Source: Synechococcales cyanobacterium CRU_2_2
Lineage (GTDB): Bacteria; Cyanobacteriota; Cyanobacteriia; PCC-9006; JAAUQQ01
DNA length: 52,746 nucleotides
Direction: 5' to 3'
Assembly: GCA_012034805.1 (NCBI GenBank)
Contig: JAAUOP010000018.1
Span: forward strand, 1 to 52,746
Shown: one piece after another, positions 1 to 9,693 of the stretch
Numbering within the stretch: the first letter of the stretch is position 1
Layout: each line of letters begins with the position of its first letter
Translations under genes and position numbers: made by a program
The notes under the pieces: generated by a model
The model's database searches: none
Told to the model about the DNA's origin: nothing
Seen by the model: only the letters and a program-made list of their open reading frames with translations

Positions 1-319
1 GCTAAGGCCTTGTCATGCACCTGGGCCACTTGCTCCAACTGCCTGCGCGACGAGAGCACCAAATTCGCCCAAAATCCTTAAACGGCTCATCCACTGCCAA
101 GCCATTCGCTGTCACCAGGCCTTCTTGATGCTCCACAAACTCGCTTAGCTCCGCCGGGCCGATCGCGCCCATTGGCATCCCCTGTGCCGCCGCGATCTGC
201 TTCAGCACTCGCAGGGCATAGATCGCCACACGGGTGCCAAATTTTTCCTTGTTCGTCATCAAGGCAGCATCCACCTGGGCTGATTCTTCTGGAGTGAGGA
301 GCTGATCGGGGTTTAGCAT
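1..319 (-). CDS. Conserved hypothetical protein downstream of sufR, frameshifted and cut by the window edge
   Basis: Product not recognised. It starts with MLNPDQLLTPEES at 319 and overlaps the sufR stop by 7 bases, so it is probably translated with sufR. Read straight through, the frame hits a stop at 2-4 after a charged, unlikely tail (FGRIWCSRRAGSW). In the +2 frame from about position 80 the sequence instead reads FWANLVLSSRRQLEQVAQVH and stays open to the edge. That helical segment looks far more protein-like, so I infer one lost base around positions 71-82. The visible part is a soluble, mostly helical protein without membrane segments or signal peptide. Coupling to sufR hints at an Fe-S or redox link, but no function can be assigned. 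Confidence 0.6.
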
Positions 320-1005
320 GGCGCATTCTCGGCCTGAATCAAGTAGCCACAATAGTTTTGGCCACGAATCATCCAATGGGTTCGCTTGACCTGGCAATCG
401 GGAAACAAAACTGTAAATAATTCCAGTTCATGACCACAGACGGTGGGAAAAGACTCAGCGATGTTGGCGATCGCGCAATTGTACTCCGTCACCACAAACC
501 CCTCGACCTGCCCGGCTAAAAGCGAGTCGGCGTCTGCCAGCTGATGCAGCTTGCGATCCAAGGGACTGACCTCAGACATAAAGCCCTCTGCCCGACGCAG
601 CTCGGCGAGCTTGAGCAGGCGATCGTGGAGTGTGCCGTTGCTGATGCGATCGCGATATTCCTCAATTTTCTTGTCCCACTGGGTCTTGAGAATGTCGCGG
701 AACTGCTCCGGGGGAACCGTCTCTGAGAGCGTATCGAGGAGAGAAACAGCAAAGCGATCGTAGCTGTCAGGGAAGTGCGATCGCCCCTTCTTACTCAACC
801 GATAGCGATACTGGGGCCGCCCGACCTTCACCTGCACTGCCTGGTGAACAATCAAGTCCTCCAGCTCCAAATCCTTCAAATGCCGACGAATCGCCTGGGG
901 GCTGACCTCCGCTGCTGTCGCCAGATCCTGAGCCGTCGCATCACCTTGCTTGAGCAGATGCTGCAGGATGTCCTCCTTGGTGGTTGAAGCTTGGGTTACG
1001 GACAT
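313..1005 (-). CDS. sufR: SufR, Fe-S-sensing repressor of the suf operon
   Basis: DeoR/ArsR-like winged-helix repressor that controls sufBCDS and its own gene in cyanobacteria and senses cluster status through its own [4Fe-4S] clusters. An N-terminal helix-turn-helix (TKEDILQHLLK to IRRHLKDLE) is followed by a C-terminal domain with four cysteines spaced C-X12-C-X13-C-X14-C, the known SufR pattern. I chose ATG 1005 because it puts the start eight residues before TKEDIL, as expected for the family; an in-frame ATG at 1047 would add 14 Ser/Thr/Ala-rich residues. A 12-bp sequence, GACATGGCACTT, occurs at both starts (1001-1012 and 1043-1054). An IS200/IS605 element ends immediately upstream (about 1055), so the native promoter and operator are no longer adjacent. 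Confidence 0.93.
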   Translation of the reverse strand: MSVTQASTTKEDILQHLLKQGDATAQDLATAAEVSPQAIRRHLKDLELEDLIVHQAVQVKVGRPQYRYRLSKKGRSHFPDSYDRFAVSLLDTLSETVPPEQFRDILKTQWDKKIEEYRDRISNGTLHDRLLKLAELRRAEGFMSEVSPLDRKLHQLADADSLLAGQVEGFVVTEYNCAIANIAESFPTVCGHELELFTVLFPDCQVKRTHWMIRGQNYCGYLIQAENAPC

Positions 1006-1054
1006 GGCACTTACAGAGATTGCACTCGCAGACGTACTTGTAGACATGGCACTT

Positions 1055-2394
1055 TTGACACTCCCCGGCCAAAAGGCACGGGGATTCTTGGTTCTACGAT
1101 AGTGCTTGCTGAGGCAGGCTTTCGCCAACGACAGTAGAGGCTCCATCTCCCCAAGCGTTTCCCATGTCTAGCATGAGGCCTCCCGTATGCCCTACGGTAG
1201 CTAATCCCCGACGGAGGATGTTTCTCGCTGCGTTGTGGTCTCGATCCATCTCACATCCACACTGACAGGAGTGCGTTCTTTGAGACAGGGATTTTTTAAC
1301 AATCACACCGCAGTTAGAGCATTCTTGGCTGGTATAGGCAGGGGGAACAGCGATGGTGATCTTGCCGAAAACCTTGCCGAAATATTCAACCCAAGCCCTA
1401 AACTGATACCAAGATGCATCGTTCATAGATTTGGCAAGACAATGATTCTTCACCATATTTTGATTCTCAAATCTTCGTAGGCGACAACGTCGTTTGACGT
1501 GACTGCGCACCGTGCCAACTTAATGGCATGGTCTTTACGCTGCCTGCTTATTTTGAGATGGCGCTTACCTAAAACCTGTCTTGCTTTCCTCCGATTACTT
1601 GAGCCTTTGACTTTCTTGGAAACTCCCCGCTGGCTACGCTTGAGCATTTTTTCTGCCTTGCGCAGAAAGCGAGGATTTTCAACCATCACACCATTGGAAT
1701 CAGTGTAAAACTCTTTCAAGCCGACATCTAATCCGACAGCTTTTCCGGTTGGCTCCATCACTTCAGTTCGTTCAGCCGATATGCAAAATTGGACATAACA
1801 TCCATCTGCTCTACGGACTAATCGAACTCGCTTGATTTGGTCTAACGGATAGAAACCAAGGTCACGAGTACCTTTCATTTTCAATCGGCCAATACCGAGT
1901 TTATCGGTGAAGGTGATCGCTTTGCGATCATCCGAGAGTTTCCACCCTGAGGTTTTATACTCAATGCTTCGGCAATCTTTCTGGAAAGTAGGGAAGCCTT
2001 TTTTGCCCGCTACCTTCTTTTTGCAATTGTCGTAGAACCGGCAAATACTTGCCCATGCTCGTTCAGCCGCAGCTTGTCTAGCCATTGAATTGAGCTTGTT
2101 TGCAAAGTCGAATTCTTTAGCCAGAACAGCGCAATGGCGCGAGAGTTCAACCCAGGATTTAGCCCCACCATCCATCCAAATGCGGATCGATTTGTTGCGG
2201 ATAAATTGGGTTACACGGATACCATCATCAATTGCACTGAACTGAATAGGCTTGCCGTAGGTTTTGAACTCAAGCACTAACATGGGTTTTGCTTCCCGCT
2301 CTTATGATGACAGGCTTATCATAAAATGACAACGGATATACGATAGATTTTAGAAGTCCCCCTAGAAGGGGGAGGCTTTAGACCCAAATTTTCG
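1055..2394 (-). mobile_element. IS200/IS605-family element carrying only a broken tnpB (IS1341-like)
   Basis: The element lies between sufR and ftrC. It has no tnpA, no terminal inverted repeats and subterminal hairpins at both ends, as expected for this family. On the minus strand the tnpB-upstream end has a hairpin at 2354-2378 (CCCCC/GGGGG arms) and the downstream end one at 1063-1083 (CCCCG-GCC, loop AAAA, GGC-a-CGGGG). A TTAC tetranucleotide (complement of 2395-2398) abuts the proposed left end and could be the target site, but the exact borders are inferred. Movement would need TnpA from elsewhere. The guide RNA used by TnpB nucleases normally overlaps the 3' end of tnpB and the element end, here about 1055-1250. 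Confidence 0.85.
1094..2283 (-). pseudogene. tnpB: TnpB transposon-encoded RNA-guided nuclease, frameshifted
   Basis: The reading frame begins MLVLEFKTYGKP at 2283 and continues to a stop just after VVAYEDLRIKIW near 1454. The rest, from NMVKNHCLAKSMND to GESLPQQALS, is in another frame. Adding one base at 1456-1461 (a run of T on the plus strand) joins them into about 396 residues, the normal TnpB size. RuvC-like catalytic residues are visible: Asp in GLDVGLKEF, Glu in AYEDL and Asp in MDRDHNAARN, with a CSNCG...CQCGC zinc finger between the last two. The break falls right after the RuvC-II glutamate, so an unrepaired product would lack the zinc finger and third acidic residue. Family function: RNA-guided DNA cutting that favours retention of the element. 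Confidence 0.88.
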
Positions 2395-2469
2395 GTAAAT
2401 CTGGGGTATAGGAGCCGCGCCGAGCGCGCGTTAGGATAAGAGTCTTAAAAAATGTGAATCGCGCTTTGA

Positions 2470-2483
2470 CAACGATCGCGTTG
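2470..2483. promoter_or_regulatory. SufR operator, distal copy (CAAC-N6-GTTG)
   Basis: Perfect inverted repeat CAAC-GATCGC-GTTG. This matches the CAAC-N6-GTTG element reported as the SufR recognition site between sufR and sufBCDS in cyanobacteria. A TTGACA-like hexamer overlaps it at 2466-2471. It lies about 100 bp upstream of the first possible ftrC start. Confidence 0.8.
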
Positions 2484-2510
2484 CTAAAGTAGCGTTAACA
2501 TTGAATAAAG

Positions 2511-2524
2511 CAACAGGCTAGTTG
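2511..2524. promoter_or_regulatory. SufR operator, proximal copy (CAAC-N6-GTTG)
   Basis: Second perfect inverted repeat, CAAC-AGGCTA-GTTG. It starts 41 bp from the first, about four helical turns, so both sites face the same side of the DNA. Both lie on the ftrC side of the IS element and are separated from sufR by roughly 1.4 kb. Confidence 0.8.
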
Positions 2525-2568
2525 TTTTATAGCACTAAAGTCACCCCGTTCGTTTCACAACTACCTCT

Positions 2569-2941
2569 ATGACCTCCCCTAGCAGCCCGACCCAAGCCTC
2601 CGAAAAGTCTGGAAGCCATGCGCAAGTTCTCCCAGACCTACGCCCAGCGCAGTGGTACCTACTTTTGTGTGGATTTGGGTGTCACGGCGGTGGTGATCGA
2701 AGGCTTAGCTAAACACAAGGACGAGCTCGGAGCTCCGTTGTGCCCCTGCCGCCACTACGAAGACAAAGAAGCTGAAGTCGCGGCTGCCTACTGGAACTGC
2801 CCCTGTGTCCCGATGCGCGAGCGTCACGAGTGCCACTGCATGTTGTTTCTCACCACCGACAACGACTTTGCAGGCGACCAGCAAGAGATTTCCATGGACG
2901 AGATTCGGGCGACAACCAATACCTATGTGGCGGCAAGCTAA
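2569..2941 (+). CDS. ftrC: Ferredoxin-thioredoxin reductase catalytic subunit, N-terminal frame break
   Basis: Beta chain of ferredoxin-thioredoxin reductase, which passes electrons from photosynthetic ferredoxin to thioredoxin through a [4Fe-4S] cluster beside a redox disulfide. The cluster/disulfide pattern CPC-X16-CPC-X8-CHC is complete. The family N-terminus (MTS..., about 17 residues before AMRKF) is present from ATG 2569 but lies one frame away from the body; an extra base near 2608, or two lost bases, explains it. Without repair the only in-frame ATG is 2618 ([10 protein letters not shown]), preceded by a weak GGAAG. All catalytic cysteines lie after 2618, so a shorter protein could still work. 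It is the first gene after the two SufR operators and 124 bp ahead of sufB, so co-regulation with suf is likely. Confidence 0.93.
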
Positions 2942-3065
2942 TACGGCGGGCCACGTTGTCCAAGTGACCCTTTCCAAGAACTCCTCTCCAGGGACTCCTT
3001 TGCGGGAATCCCTTTCCCAGAACCCGCTCAAGAACCAGTCTTTTAAGAGTTATGACCGTAAAACT

Positions 3066-4502
3066 ATGAGCGCATCTGTTCAAACGCTGGTGAATCAGCC
3101 TTATAAGTATGGTTTTGTCACCGATATTGAGACTGACAAAATTCCAAAGGGTCTCAGTGAAGACGTGGTTCGCCTCATTTCTGCCAAGAAGAATGAGCCG
3201 GAGTTTATGCTGGAGTTTCGTCTCAAGGCCTACAAAAAGTGGCTGACGATGACAGAGCCAGACTGGGCTGCGGTGGGCTATCCCAAAATTGACTACCAAA
3301 ATATTGTTTACTATGCGGCTCCCAAGAGCCAAGCCAAGAAGCAGAGCCTCGATGAAGTTGATCCGGCCCTGCTCGAAGCCTTTGAGAAGCTAGGTCTGCC
3401 ACTGTCTGAGCAAAAGCGTTTGTCCAATGTGGCAGTGGACGCTGTGTTTGATAGCGTGTCGATCGCCACCACCTTCCGCAAGGACTTGGCCAAGCACGGC
3501 GTTGTTTTTTGCTCGATTTCCGAAGCCGTACACGACTATCCCGACCTGATCAAACAGTACTTAGGCACCGTCGTACCCGTGGGTGACAACTACTTCTCGG
3601 CGCTCAACTCAGCGGTGTTTAGCGACGGTTCGTTTGTCTACATTCCCAAGGGCGTCCAATGCCCGATGGAATTATCCACCTATTTCCGCATCAACAGCGG
3701 TGACACGGGTCAATTCGAGCGCACCCTCATTATCGCTGAAGACAACAGCCAGGTCAGCTACCTAGAGGGCTGTACTGCACCCATGTTTGACACCAATCAG
3801 CTTCATGCTGCCGTGGTCGAGTTGGTGGCGCTGGAGAATGCGGACATTAAATATTCCACGGTGCAAAACTGGTATGCCGGGGACGAGAATGGCAAGGGTG
3901 GCATCTACAACTTTGTCACAAAGCGGGGGCTCTGTAAGGGGAAAAACTCCAAGATTTCCTGGACCCAGGTAGAAACTGGCTCGTCGATTACCTGGAAATA
4001 TCCTGGCTGCGTCTTGTTGGGCGATAACTCCGTCGGTGAATTTTACTCCGTGGCGCTGACGAACAATCTGCAGCAGGCCGACACGGGCAGCAAAATGGTT
4101 CACATTGGCAAGAACACCCGCAGTACGATCATTTCCAAAGGCATTTCGGCGGGCCGTTCGTCCAACAGCTATCGCGGTTTGGTCAAGGTGGGGCCGAAGG
4201 CGGAGGGGGCGCGCAATTTCTCCCAGTGTGATTCGATGCTGATTGGCGATCGCGCCGCCGCCAACACCTTCCCCTATATCCAAGCCCAAAACCCTGCGGC
4301 CCAGGTCGAACACGAAGCTTCGACCTCCAAAATTGGGGAGGATCAACTCTTCTATCTCATGCAGCGCGGCATTTCCCTCGAAGATGCAGTCTCGATGATG
4401 ATCAGTGGCTTTTGCAAGGATGTCTTTAACCAGTTACCCATGGAGTTTGCGGTGGAAGCAGATAAGCTGCTGAGCCTCAAGCTTGAGGGAGCAGTGGGGT
4501 AA
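3066..4502 (+). CDS. sufB: SufB, Fe-S cluster scaffold subunit
   Basis: Central subunit of the SufBC2D scaffold, on which [4Fe-4S] clusters are built. The 478-residue product from ATG 3066 ([17 protein letters not shown]) has the normal cyanobacterial length; the frame is open further upstream, but that stretch overlaps ftrC and is not SufB-like. Recognisable segments include the N-terminal helical part ([16 protein letters not shown]), the beta-helical core ([44 protein letters not shown]) and the C-terminal [12 protein letters not shown] with its conserved cysteine. It lies behind ftrC and just ahead of a nuclease-like gene that separates it from sufC. No frame damage. Confidence 0.98.
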   Translation: MSASVQTLVNQPYKYGFVTDIETDKIPKGLSEDVVRLISAKKNEPEFMLEFRLKAYKKWLTMTEPDWAAVGYPKIDYQNIVYYAAPKSQAKKQSLDEVDPALLEAFEKLGLPLSEQKRLSNVAVDAVFDSVSIATTFRKDLAKHGVVFCSISEAVHDYPDLIKQYLGTVVPVGDNYFSALNSAVFSDGSFVYIPKGVQCPMELSTYFRINSGDTGQFERTLIIAEDNSQVSYLEGCTAPMFDTNQLHAAVVELVALENADIKYSTVQNWYAGDENGKGGIYNFVTKRGLCKGKNSKISWTQVETGSSITWKYPGCVLLGDNSVGEFYSVALTNNLQQADTGSKMVHIGKNTRSTIISKGISAGRSSNSYRGLVKVGPKAEGARNFSQCDSMLIGDRAAANTFPYIQAQNPAAQVEHEASTSKIGEDQLFYLMQRGISLEDAVSMMISGFCKDVFNQLPMEFAVEADKLLSLKLEGAVG

Positions 4503-4507
4503 TACCG

Positions 4508-5131
4508 ATGGTTCAAGTGGTTGGCGCTCGGGAAGTTGAGCCGAAGCAGTTAAAAGCATTTTTTCAACTCGAGGAGGTGCAGGATCGTGCTTTCTTCCCC
4601 GAATGGGTCGAAGATCTGCCGGAACTCGGCGATCGCGAACGAGACTTTCTCAACCAAGTTGAGGCAGGTTATTTCAATTTTCTTCAGTCTCCGCCACTGC
4701 TTGAGAAAACAATTCAGCTGTCAGTTGTGAGTCCGATTCTGTTCTTAGCGGGTTGTTTTCTGCCTCCGTTTAAGGTCATCACGGAAGAATCGATTGAAAT
4801 CTTCGATGCAGATGGAGACTTTATCGTCCGGGGAAGCATTGATATTTTATTGCTTCGGGATGACCTTTGGCTGGCTATCATCGAATCGAAAAAAGCCAGC
4901 TTTTCCGTTGAAGCCGGACTGCCTCAACTTCTATGTTATATGCTGGCTCAGCCAGAGCCAGAGAGACCGAGCTTTGGGGTTCTCATGACCGGAGGAGAGT
5001 TTCTGTTTGTAAAACTGGTCAATGGTGAAGCTCCCCGATATGCCACTTCGACGCTGTTTGCCTTGCGAAACAAGCGTAATCGCGATATTTACGATGCATT
5101 TAGCGTGTTGAAACAACTGATGCAGTTGTAG
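4508..5131 (+). CDS. PD-(D/E)XK nuclease-like protein inserted between sufB and sufC
   Basis: A 207-residue soluble protein of the type often labelled 'restriction endonuclease subunit R' in cyanobacteria. The segment GSIDILLLRDDLWLAIIESK gives the Asp and Glu-x-Lys arrangement of the PD-(D/E)XK nuclease core (about residues 110-130). It starts 5 bases after the sufB stop, in the same direction, so it must be transcribed with suf genes. No methyltransferase or specificity subunit is nearby, so it is not a complete restriction system. It is not a usual suf operon member; I infer a later insertion. Biochemical role unknown. Confidence 0.75.
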   Translation: MVQVVGAREVEPKQLKAFFQLEEVQDRAFFPEWVEDLPELGDRERDFLNQVEAGYFNFLQSPPLLEKTIQLSVVSPILFLAGCFLPPFKVITEESIEIFDADGDFIVRGSIDILLLRDDLWLAIIESKKASFSVEAGLPQLLCYMLAQPEPERPSFGVLMTGGEFLFVKLVNGEAPRYATSTLFALRNKRNRDIYDAFSVLKQLMQL

Positions 5132-5198
5132 CGATCGTAACTGATGCGATCGCAGCCAGAAAAACTTGAATTCAGCAGTTAGAGAGGAGTTGGACTTC

Positions 5199-5984
5199 AT
5201 GATAATTGAAGACAGTGATGTGATTGTTTCGATCAAAGGCCTGAGCGCCGAAATTGACGGTACGCCAATTTTGAAGGGGGTTGATCTCGAGATTAAGGCG
5301 GGTGAAGTTCACGCGATTATGGGGCGCAATGGCTCAGGAAAAAGCACGCTCTCGAAAGTGTTGGCGGGCCATCCAGCCTATACGGTGACCAGTGGGGAAG
5401 TGGTGTTTCACGGTGAGGATCTATTGGAGTTGGAACCGGAGGTGCGATCGCGCAAAGGCGTTTTCCTGGCATTCCAATATCCCCTTGAAATCCCTGGTGT
5501 CAGCAACTTAGATTTTCTGCGTGCGGCCTATAACAGTCGCCGCAAAGCCCAGGGGTTAGAAGAACTGGATGCCTTTGAGTTTGACGAAGTGGTTGAAGAG
5601 AAACTAGACGTGGTCAAAATGGATCCGGCTTTTCTGACTCGCAGCGTCAACGAAGGCTTTTCTGGGGGCGAGAAGAAGCGCAATGAGATCTTGCAAATGG
5701 CGTTGCTAGAGCCGTCGCTGGCCATTTTGGATGAGACCGATTCGGGGCTGGATATTGATGCGTTGCGGATCGTGGCAGAGGGTGTGAATCAGCTGACGAA
5801 TGCAACCAATGCCACGTTGATGATTACTCACTACCAGCGATTGTTAGATTACATTCAGCCGGATTTTATCCACGTGATGCATGACGGCCAAATCATTCGC
5901 ACGGGCGGTAAGGAATTGGCGCTGGAGCTCGAAGCCAAGGGCTATGACTGGATCGATGAGCAGTTGGCAGTGGGGGCAGCATAA
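5199..5984 (+). CDS. sufC: SufC, ATPase of the Fe-S scaffold
   Basis: ABC-type ATPase that drives conformational change in the SufBCD complex. Walker [10 protein letters not shown], the signature-like SGGEKKRNE and Walker [13 protein letters not shown] are all present, with the switch His in [11 protein letters not shown] 5199 ([15 protein letters not shown]) is preferred because an AGGAG box sits about 10 bases upstream (5184-5188); an ATG at 5166 would add 11 unlikely residues. The result is 261 residues, normal for SufC. A 67-bp gap after the nuclease-like gene holds no obvious terminator, and sufD starts 3 bases after its stop. Confidence 0.97.
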   Translation: MIIEDSDVIVSIKGLSAEIDGTPILKGVDLEIKAGEVHAIMGRNGSGKSTLSKVLAGHPAYTVTSGEVVFHGEDLLELEPEVRSRKGVFLAFQYPLEIPGVSNLDFLRAAYNSRRKAQGLEELDAFEFDEVVEEKLDVVKMDPAFLTRSVNEGFSGGEKKRNEILQMALLEPSLAILDETDSGLDIDALRIVAEGVNQLTNATNATLMITHYQRLLDYIQPDFIHVMHDGQIIRTGGKELALELEAKGYDWIDEQLAVGAA

Positions 5985-5986
5985 TC

Positions 5987-7411
5987 ATGGGCTTCACGAC
6001 TGAACGAATTTCTAATTCAGATCGGGCGATCGATCCATCTCCTGTCGAGAAACGAGCGGCTTATCTGGCGAAGTTATTAGCCCTAACACATCCCGGTCGA
6101 GACGCGTCACCGTTTGTCGCGCTGTTTCAGGTGGACAGCACTGCCAACTTGGTTTTTCAAGGCATAGAGACGCTGCAAAACCAGGCTGCGGCACGCATTC
6201 TCGAATTGGCAATTCCTTCGCCGCGTGATGAGAATTGGCGGTTTACAGATTTGTCGAAATTGTTGGCGCTGGATCTCGCTGCGGCGGCAGTGGCTGGGCA
6301 ACTGGACGAACGGCACCAGCAACTGGACGAAGGTTCATTCGTTCCTGCGGAGGCGATCGCGCCCTACTGTTTACCGGGTACTAGTCGTCTGGTGTTTGTC
6401 GACGGAGTGTATGCTGCCCACTTGTCCGACCTGGGATCGGTTGCAGATACAATTACCTTGGGCCAAGGCTCAAGCCTGACCATGACAGCCCTGGAATCTC
6501 TTGCCAAGCTTCCCGATGCAGACGAGGTTTTTACGACGCTCAATACAGCAAGCTTTCAGGATGTTGCCGTGATTCGAGCCCAGCCAAATGCTGTTTTGGC
6601 ACAGCCGATTCACCTGTTATTTGTCTCGATCGCCGATCGAACCCTGGCCCATCCCCGCTGTTGGATCAGGGCTGAGACGGGCAGCAACATCACCTTGATC
6701 GAAGACTACGTCAGCTTAGGTGAAGGTTCTAGCTTCACCAACGCTGTCACCGAGGTCGTGCTGGGCGAAAACACGGTGGTGAATCATAGCCGTATTCAGC
6801 GGGAAAATGCCCAAGCCGTACACATCGGCAAAACGGCTGTGATTCAAGCGCGCGACAGTCGCTATTGCAACATTGCCGTTCAGTTGGGCGGTGGACTGTC
6901 TCGTCACAATCTGGAAGTGCATCACCAGGGAACCCAGGTGCAGAGCAATGTGTATGGATTGGCGATCGCCGCCGCAGACCAGCTGATGGACACCCACAGC
7001 AACATCCAGTACAACGAGCCCCATTGTCAGAGCAACCAGTTGTATAAGGCTATCGCCACCGACAGAGGCCGCTCGGTCTTCAACGGTCGCATCAACGTAC
7101 CCCAAAAGGCCCAACAAACCAACGCCACCCAGCTCAACCGTAACTTGCTCCTCTCCCACCGCGCCCGCATCGACACCAAACCCCAGCTCGAAATCGTCGC
7201 GGATAACGTCAAATGTACCCATGGCGCGACAGTGAGCCAGTTAGAGGACAATCAGGTGTTCTATTTACAAAGTCGGGGAATCGATCGGGTCAGTGCCCAG
7301 AAATTGTTGATTGAAGCTTTTGCCCTCGAGATTCTGCACAAGTTACCGTCAGAACACCTGCGTCAGACCTTGGCCACAAGCGTAATGCGGCTTACCGAGG
7401 AGGTACTCTAA
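5987..7411 (+). CDS. sufD: SufD, Fe-S scaffold subunit
   Basis: Partner of SufB in the SufBC2D complex. The 474-residue product has the family beta-helix and the typical C-terminal stretch (KCTHGATVSQLEDNQVFYL) with the conserved histidine. The N-terminal third (to about residue 190) is variable and helical; the conserved core begins near AVIRAQPNAVLAQPIHLLF. It follows sufC after two bases, so translation is probably coupled. The frame is intact. Confidence 0.97.
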   Translation: MGFTTERISNSDRAIDPSPVEKRAAYLAKLLALTHPGRDASPFVALFQVDSTANLVFQGIETLQNQAAARILELAIPSPRDENWRFTDLSKLLALDLAAAAVAGQLDERHQQLDEGSFVPAEAIAPYCLPGTSRLVFVDGVYAAHLSDLGSVADTITLGQGSSLTMTALESLAKLPDADEVFTTLNTASFQDVAVIRAQPNAVLAQPIHLLFVSIADRTLAHPRCWIRAETGSNITLIEDYVSLGEGSSFTNAVTEVVLGENTVVNHSRIQRENAQAVHIGKTAVIQARDSRYCNIAVQLGGGLSRHNLEVHHQGTQVQSNVYGLAIAAADQLMDTHSNIQYNEPHCQSNQLYKAIATDRGRSVFNGRINVPQKAQQTNATQLNRNLLLSHRARIDTKPQLEIVADNVKCTHGATVSQLEDNQVFYLQSRGIDRVSAQKLLIEAFALEILHKLPSEHLRQTLATSVMRLTEEVL

Positions 7412-7489
7412 AAGATCGCGGCAGGAGAGCAGATTTTGTCCTTGTCAGCTCGTCTTGCCTCCTAACGAATGGGAATTCCAGCTGTTTGA

Positions 7490-8892
<1,403 letters not shown>

Positions 8893-8920
8893 ATTAGAAG
8901 GACAGTGACGGGAGACACCC

Positions 8921-9502
8921 ATGGACACCGTTATGGAGACCATTATCATTGATTGCTCTACAGCTGAGCTGACCGATGAGCAGTTTCTCTATATCTGTCG
9001 TCAGAATGAGGCGCTGCGTTTTGAGATGACCGCTCAAGGAGACTTAATTGTTATGCCACCCGTGGGCGGAACCAGTGGAAATCGCGAATCAGATTTAAAT
9101 GCTGATGTCCAGATTTGGAATCGGCGATCGCGCCTGGGCAAAGTTTTTAGCTCTTCGACCGTTTTTCGGTTGCCGAATGGAGCCAAACGATCGCCCGATG
9201 TCGCCTGGGTCGAACAAAGCCGCTGGGAAGCGCTCTCCAAGGAAGACCAAGAAAAATTTCCGCCGATCGCGCCAGACTTCGTGATCGAATTGCGCTCCCG
9301 CACCGACCGTCTGGCCAGCTTGCAAGCCAAAATGCAGGAATACCTCGACAATGGCGTGCGCCTCGGTTGGCTGATCAATCCCCAGGATCAGCAGGTGGAG
9401 GTTTATGCGTTGGAGGCTGTTACGGTCACTCTTCCCCTGCCGACACAACTTTCGGGAGCAGCAGTTCTGCCAGGATTTGTGTTGGACTTGAACCCGTTTT
9501 AG
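8921..9502 (+). CDS. Uma2-family nuclease-like protein
   Basis: A 193-residue member of the Uma2 (DUF820) family, a PD-(D/E)XK-fold group greatly expanded in cyanobacteria and of uncertain role. Visible family marks are SPDVAWVEQSRW, APDFVIELRSRTDRL (the Glu of the nuclease core) and KMQEYLDNGVRLGWLINP. Start ATG 8921 or the nearby ATG 8933. It lies 28 bp behind sufS on the same strand, probably as an independent gene. Two more Uma2 genes occur in this window (33190 and 37750). Confidence 0.88.
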   Translation: MDTVMETIIIDCSTAELTDEQFLYICRQNEALRFEMTAQGDLIVMPPVGGTSGNRESDLNADVQIWNRRSRLGKVFSSSTVFRLPNGAKRSPDVAWVEQSRWEALSKEDQEKFPPIAPDFVIELRSRTDRLASLQAKMQEYLDNGVRLGWLINPQDQQVEVYALEAVTVTLPLPTQLSGAAVLPGFVLDLNPF

Positions 9503-9693
9503 CAAAATTCTGTACTTTTTGATACGCGACTGCCCCCAGCTCCTGCGGCATGATAAGGGCGGTCGCCATTCCCTCGCATCTGTTGGCGGCGATCGCAGCA
9601 GATTGTGACCGGCCAAAACCTCACCCATCATAAGCACTTCATCACCCAGATCAGCACCACCCGCGCCATCACCACTCACTGCGACAACGCCAG

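Noticed and set aside
60..90. Programmed ribosomal frameshifting at TTTAAGG in the edge ORF
   Set aside because: The same kind of one-base break appears in many unrelated genes without a shared slippery motif or downstream pseudoknot, so a sequence-level cause is more likely.
2805..3065. 87-residue N-terminal extension of SufB
   Set aside because: Overlaps ftrC in another frame and has no SufB similarity.
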